Positions 61,171 through 64,000 of a stretch of DNA of 64,000 nucleotides are shown here, one piece after another. Position 1 is the first letter of the stretch. Each line of letters begins with the position of its first letter. Position numbers and translations under genes: made by a program. The stretch comes from Salmonella bongori NCTC 12419 (GTDB lineage: Bacteria > Pseudomonadota > Gammaproteobacteria > Enterobacterales > Enterobacteriaceae). The notes beneath the pieces are model-generated. The model was not told the origin of the DNA and made no database searches. It saw nothing but the letters and a program-made list of their open reading frames with translations. The DNA lies in assembly GCF_000252995.1 (NCBI RefSeq), contig NC_015761.1, positions 1,054,001-1,118,000 of the forward strand, read 5' to 3'.

Positions 61171-61818
61171 ATGAAATATGAATTAACCGCCACTGAAGCG
61201 CGAGTGATTGGCTGCCTGCTGGAAAAGCAGGTGACAACGCCGGAACAGTATCCGCTTTCTGTCAACGGCGTGGTGACAGCCTGTAATCAGAAAACCAACC
61301 GTGAACCGGTGATGAACCTGACGGAACAAGAGGTGCAGGAGCAACTCGATAATCTGGTGAAACGCCACTTTTTGCGTACGGTCAGCGGGTTTGGCAACCG
61401 CGTCACCAAATATGAACAGCGTTTCTGTAATTCTGAGTTTGGCGATCTGAAACTGAGCGCGGCGGAAGTGGCGCTTGTCACCATCTTGCTGCTGCGCGGC
61501 GCGCAAACGCCAGGCGAGTTGCGTAGCCGGGCGTCGCGGATGTATGAATTCAGCGATATGGCGGAGGTTGAATCCACGCTGGAACGGCTTGCCAGTCGTG
61601 AAGACGGCCCTTATGTCGTTCGTCTGGCGCGTGAACCAGGCAAGCGTGAAAGTCGCTATATGCATCTTTTCTGCGGTGATGTCGATGAGGTCTCGCTTCG
61701 GACATCTGCGCCGGAAAGCACATCGGGCGATCTTCAGGCGCGCGTCGAGGCGCTGGAGAGTGAAGTGGCGGAATTAAAGCAACGGCTGGATTCTTTGTTA
61801 GCTCACCTGGGAGAGTAA
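61171..61818 (+). CDS. yceH: YceH, DUF480 protein
   Basis: A 215-residue protein with tandem winged-helix DUF480 domains (LTATEARVIGCLLEKQVTTPEQYPLS and LSAAEVALVTILLLRGAQTPGELRSR) and a C-terminal coiled coil (LQARVEALESEVAELKQRLDSL). Function unknown. Its stop is one base from the GTG start of mviM. Confidence 0.93.
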   Translation: MKYELTATEARVIGCLLEKQVTTPEQYPLSVNGVVTACNQKTNREPVMNLTEQEVQEQLDNLVKRHFLRTVSGFGNRVTKYEQRFCNSEFGDLKLSAAEVALVTILLLRGAQTPGELRSRASRMYEFSDMAEVESTLERLASREDGPYVVRLAREPGKRESRYMHLFCGDVDEVSLRTSAPESTSGDLQARVEALESEVAELKQRLDSLLAHLGE

Positions 61819-61819
61819 T

Positions 61820-62743
61820 GTGAGAACATTACGTATTGGTATTGTCGGGTTAGGCGGTATTGCGCAGAAGGCCTGGTTACCGGTATTGGCCAACACCGCC
61901 AGTTGGACGTTGCAGGGCGCCTGGTCTCCCTCGCGGGATAAAGCCTTACGTATCTGCGAAAGCTGGCGCATACCGTATATGGATTCGCTGGCAAATCTGG
62001 CGTCCGACTGTGATGCGGTCTTCGTTCACTCCAGTACTGCCAGCCACTATGCTGTGGTCAGCGAGCTTCTCAACGCTGGTGTACATGTCTGCGTGGATAA
62101 ACCGTTGGCGGAAAATCTGCATGACGCCGAACGGCTGGTGGAACAGGCTGCGCGAAAAAAATTAACACTGATGGTGGGATTTAACCGCCGTTTTGCGCCG
62201 CTGTACCGCGAACTGAAAACGCGTCTCGACGCGGCGGCGTCACTGCGTATGGATAAACATCGTACTGATAGCATCGGGCCGCACGACTTACGTTTTACCT
62301 TGCTCGATGACTATCTGCACGTGGTGGATACCGCTCTGTGGCTGGCTGGTGGTCAGGCGAATCTTGTCAGCGGTACCTTGCTCACCGGCGAGTCCGGCGA
62401 AATGCGCTATGCGGAACATCATTTTTCCACCGACAGGCTACAAATTACTACCAGTATGCACCGGCGCGCCGGAAGCCAACGTGAATCAGTCCAGGCCGTT
62501 ACCGATGGCGGGCTATATAACGTGACGGATATGCGTGAATGGCATGAGGAGCGCGGGCAGGGCGTACTCACCAGACCGGTGTCAGGTTGGCAAACGACAC
62601 TTGAACAGCGTGGTTTTGCCGGATGCGCGCGGCATTTCATTGACTGCGTGAAAAATCAGACGGTTCCGGAAACGGCGGGGGAGCAGGCGATTTTGGCCCA
62701 GCGCGTCGTGGAGGCGCTATGGCGGGACGCCATCAGCGAATAA
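61820..62743 (+). CDS. mviM: MviM, Gfo/Idh/MocA-family oxidoreductase
   Basis: A 307-residue NAD(P)-dependent oxidoreductase with Rossmann motif RIGIVGLGGIAQKAWLPVL and the Gfo/Idh motif CVDKPLAENLHDAE. The start is GTG at 61820, one base after yceH, because ATG at 61818 is immediately followed by a stop. Substrate unknown; the name reflects a historical mouse-virulence locus upstream of murJ. Confidence 0.93.
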   Translation: MRTLRIGIVGLGGIAQKAWLPVLANTASWTLQGAWSPSRDKALRICESWRIPYMDSLANLASDCDAVFVHSSTASHYAVVSELLNAGVHVCVDKPLAENLHDAERLVEQAARKKLTLMVGFNRRFAPLYRELKTRLDAAASLRMDKHRTDSIGPHDLRFTLLDDYLHVVDTALWLAGGQANLVSGTLLTGESGEMRYAEHHFSTDRLQITTSMHRRAGSQRESVQAVTDGGLYNVTDMREWHEERGQGVLTRPVSGWQTTLEQRGFAGCARHFIDCVKNQTVPETAGEQAILAQRVVEALWRDAISE

Positions 62744-62789
62744 TCCTCTGTAACATCTGGCGGTAGTAATTCATCGTAATCCAGGTACT

Positions 62790-62853
62790 ATACCCTCAAT
62801 AATTCGAGTTGCAGAAAAGCTAACGCACATGCAACTTGAAGTATGACGGGTAT
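62790..62853. repeat. Imperfect inverted repeat upstream of murJ
   Basis: Two 24-base arms, at 62790-62813 and 62830-62853, are inverted copies with about four mismatches, enclosing 16 bases. The arm sequence (ataccc...gagttgca / tgcaacttgaagtatgacgggtat) is of a kind I recall as scattered between genes in enteric genomes. The rest of the 303-base mviM-murJ gap holds only small GC-rich hairpins and the murJ promoter. Confidence 0.65.
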
Positions 62854-63046
62854 ATATGCCAATTCTACATAACACCTCTTTTTCACAGTGAATCATGGCA
62901 AACCGTGAGGGAGTCTGCAGGCCTGATAAGGCATTTTAGTGTCGCCGCTGGACACGGCGATATCGCCGGGTGCGGCATAAATGAACTATCCGTTCTGTGG
63001 ATCAGCCATGCAGGCGTTTTGCACCAGGGTCTGGAATACAACAGAA

Positions 63047-64000
63047 ATGAATTTATTGAAATCGCTGGCTGCCGTCAGCTCGATGACTATGTTTTCACGC
63101 GTGCTGGGTTTTGCCCGTGATGCGATTGTCGCCAGAATTTTTGGCGCAGGAATGGCGACCGACGCCTTTTTTGTGGCGTTTAAACTCCCTAATCTGTTAC
63201 GCCGAATCTTTGCCGAAGGCGCGTTTTCTCAGGCTTTTGTGCCAATCCTGGCGGAATATAAAAGCAAGCAGGGAGAAGAGGCGACGCGGATCTTCGTCGC
63301 TTACGTCTCCGGCCTGCTGACGCTGGCGTTAGCGGTAGTGACGGTAGCCGGTATGCTGGCCGCGCCCTGGGTAATTATGGTAACCGCGCCAGGTTTTGCG
63401 GATACGGCCGATAAATTCGCGCTGACGACGCAACTATTACGGATTACGTTTCCCTACATTCTACTGATTTCGCTGGCTTCACTGGTCGGCGCTATTCTCA
63501 ATACCTGGAATCGTTTCTCTATTCCCGCTTTTGCACCGACATTTCTGAATATCAGCATGATCGGTTTTGCGTTATTTGCTGCGCCGTATTTTAATCCGCC
63601 AGTGCTGGCGCTGGCCTGGGCGGTCACCGTCGGCGGCGTGCTGCAACTGGTGTATCAACTTCCGCATTTGAAAAAGATCGGTATGCTGGTGCTGCCGCGC
63701 ATTAACTTTCGCGATACCGGGGCAATGCGGGTAGTCAAACAGATGGGCCCGGCAATTTTGGGCGTCTCTGTCAGCCAGATCTCCCTTATCATCAATACCA
63801 TTTTCGCCTCTTTTCTGGCGTCTGGTTCGGTCTCATGGATGTACTATGCCGACCGGTTGATGGAGTTCCCGTCCGGCGTGCTGGGCGTGGCGCTGGGAAC
63901 CATCCTGCTGCCATCATTGTCGAAAAGTTTTGCCAGCGGCAATCATGACGAGTACTGCCGCCTGATGGACTGGGGGTTGCGTCTGTGCTTTTTACTGGCG
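63047..64000 (+). CDS. murJ: MurJ, lipid II flippase (N-terminal part)
   Basis: The first 318 codons of the essential MOP-superfamily flippase (full length about 524 residues), cut by the window edge. Starts MNLLKSLAAVSSMTMFSRVLGF. Conserved functional residues are in FARDAIVARIFG (TM1), FKLPNLLRRIFAEGAFSQAFVP (TM2) and SGSVSWMYYADRLMEFPSGVLG (TM8 region). It moves lipid II across the inner membrane for peptidoglycan synthesis. Formerly mviN. Confidence 0.95.
   Translation, partial: MNLLKSLAAVSSMTMFSRVLGFARDAIVARIFGAGMATDAFFVAFKLPNLLRRIFAEGAFSQAFVPILAEYKSKQGEEATRIFVAYVSGLLTLALAVVTVAGMLAAPWVIMVTAPGFADTADKFALTTQLLRITFPYILLISLASLVGAILNTWNRFSIPAFAPTFLNISMIGFALFAAPYFNPPVLALAWAVTVGGVLQLVYQLPHLKKIGMLVLPRINFRDTGAMRVVKQMGPAILGVSVSQISLIINTIFASFLASGSVSWMYYADRLMEFPSGVLGVALGTILLPSLSKSFASGNHDEYCRLMDWGLRLCFLLA

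Overview
The window is chromosomal DNA of an enteric bacterium, almost certainly a Salmonella. Gene order follows the E. coli/Salmonella backbone from the hpa cluster through agp, wrbA, putAP, phoH, csg, opgGH, lpxL and pyrC to murJ. Salmonella traits are scsABCD, hpaB/hpaR lying apart from the end of the hpaGEDFHIXA operon, a lone rutR without rutABCDEFG, and no pga or efe genes between putP and phoH. The gene names rest on recognising protein sequences from memory; no database search was run.

Layout. 1-10.4 kb: 4-hydroxyphenylacetate (homoprotocatechuate) catabolism. hpaB and hpaR are on the minus strand. hpaGEDFHIX, the activator hpaA and an exported metallo-beta-lactamase-fold protein are on the plus strand. 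10.4-11.8 kb: an AT-rich stretch with one small cysteine-rich orphan gene. 11.8-19.5 kb: cbpAM (DnaJ-like co-chaperone and its modulator), scsABCD (copper/redox tolerance thioredoxin-fold proteins), agp, yccJ-wrbA and ymdF. 19.6-26.6 kb: rutR, an LprI-like gene, then divergent putA/putP with five PutA operator half-sites between them.

26.6-30.8 kb is the accessory highlight. Two tandem minus-strand genes encode leucine-rich-repeat proteins ending in an IpaH/SspH-type NEL E3 ubiquitin-ligase domain with intact catalytic Cys. They are inserted between putP and phoH. They look like paralogues made by duplication, with about 9 and 18 repeats, IpaH-like short N-termini and an unusual cysteine ladder in the repeats. 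31-33 kb: phoH, whose upstream extension is out of frame, then a tRNA-Ser(GGA) gene followed (in its own direction) by two near-identical 180-bp repeats that each begin with the tRNA 3' end and carry a copy of its terminator (RtT-like).

33-41 kb: ghrA, ycdXYZ, and the divergent curli operons csgDEFG and csgBAC. Behind csgC lies a degraded ymdA. 41-48.5 kb: ymdB-clsC, then opgC divergent from opgGH (osmoregulated periplasmic glucans). 48.6-64 kb: yceK, msyB, mdtG, lpxL, trhO, yceIJ, a 37-codon yceO, solA, bssS, dinI (LexA box), pyrC (PurR box), yceB, grxB, mdtH, rimJ, yceH, mviM and the first 318 codons of murJ.

Most of the window is ordinary core genome. The regions that deserve a second look are the twin E3-ligase effectors, the orphan gene near 11 kb, the split phoH 5' region, the tRNA-Ser repeats and the broken ymdA.
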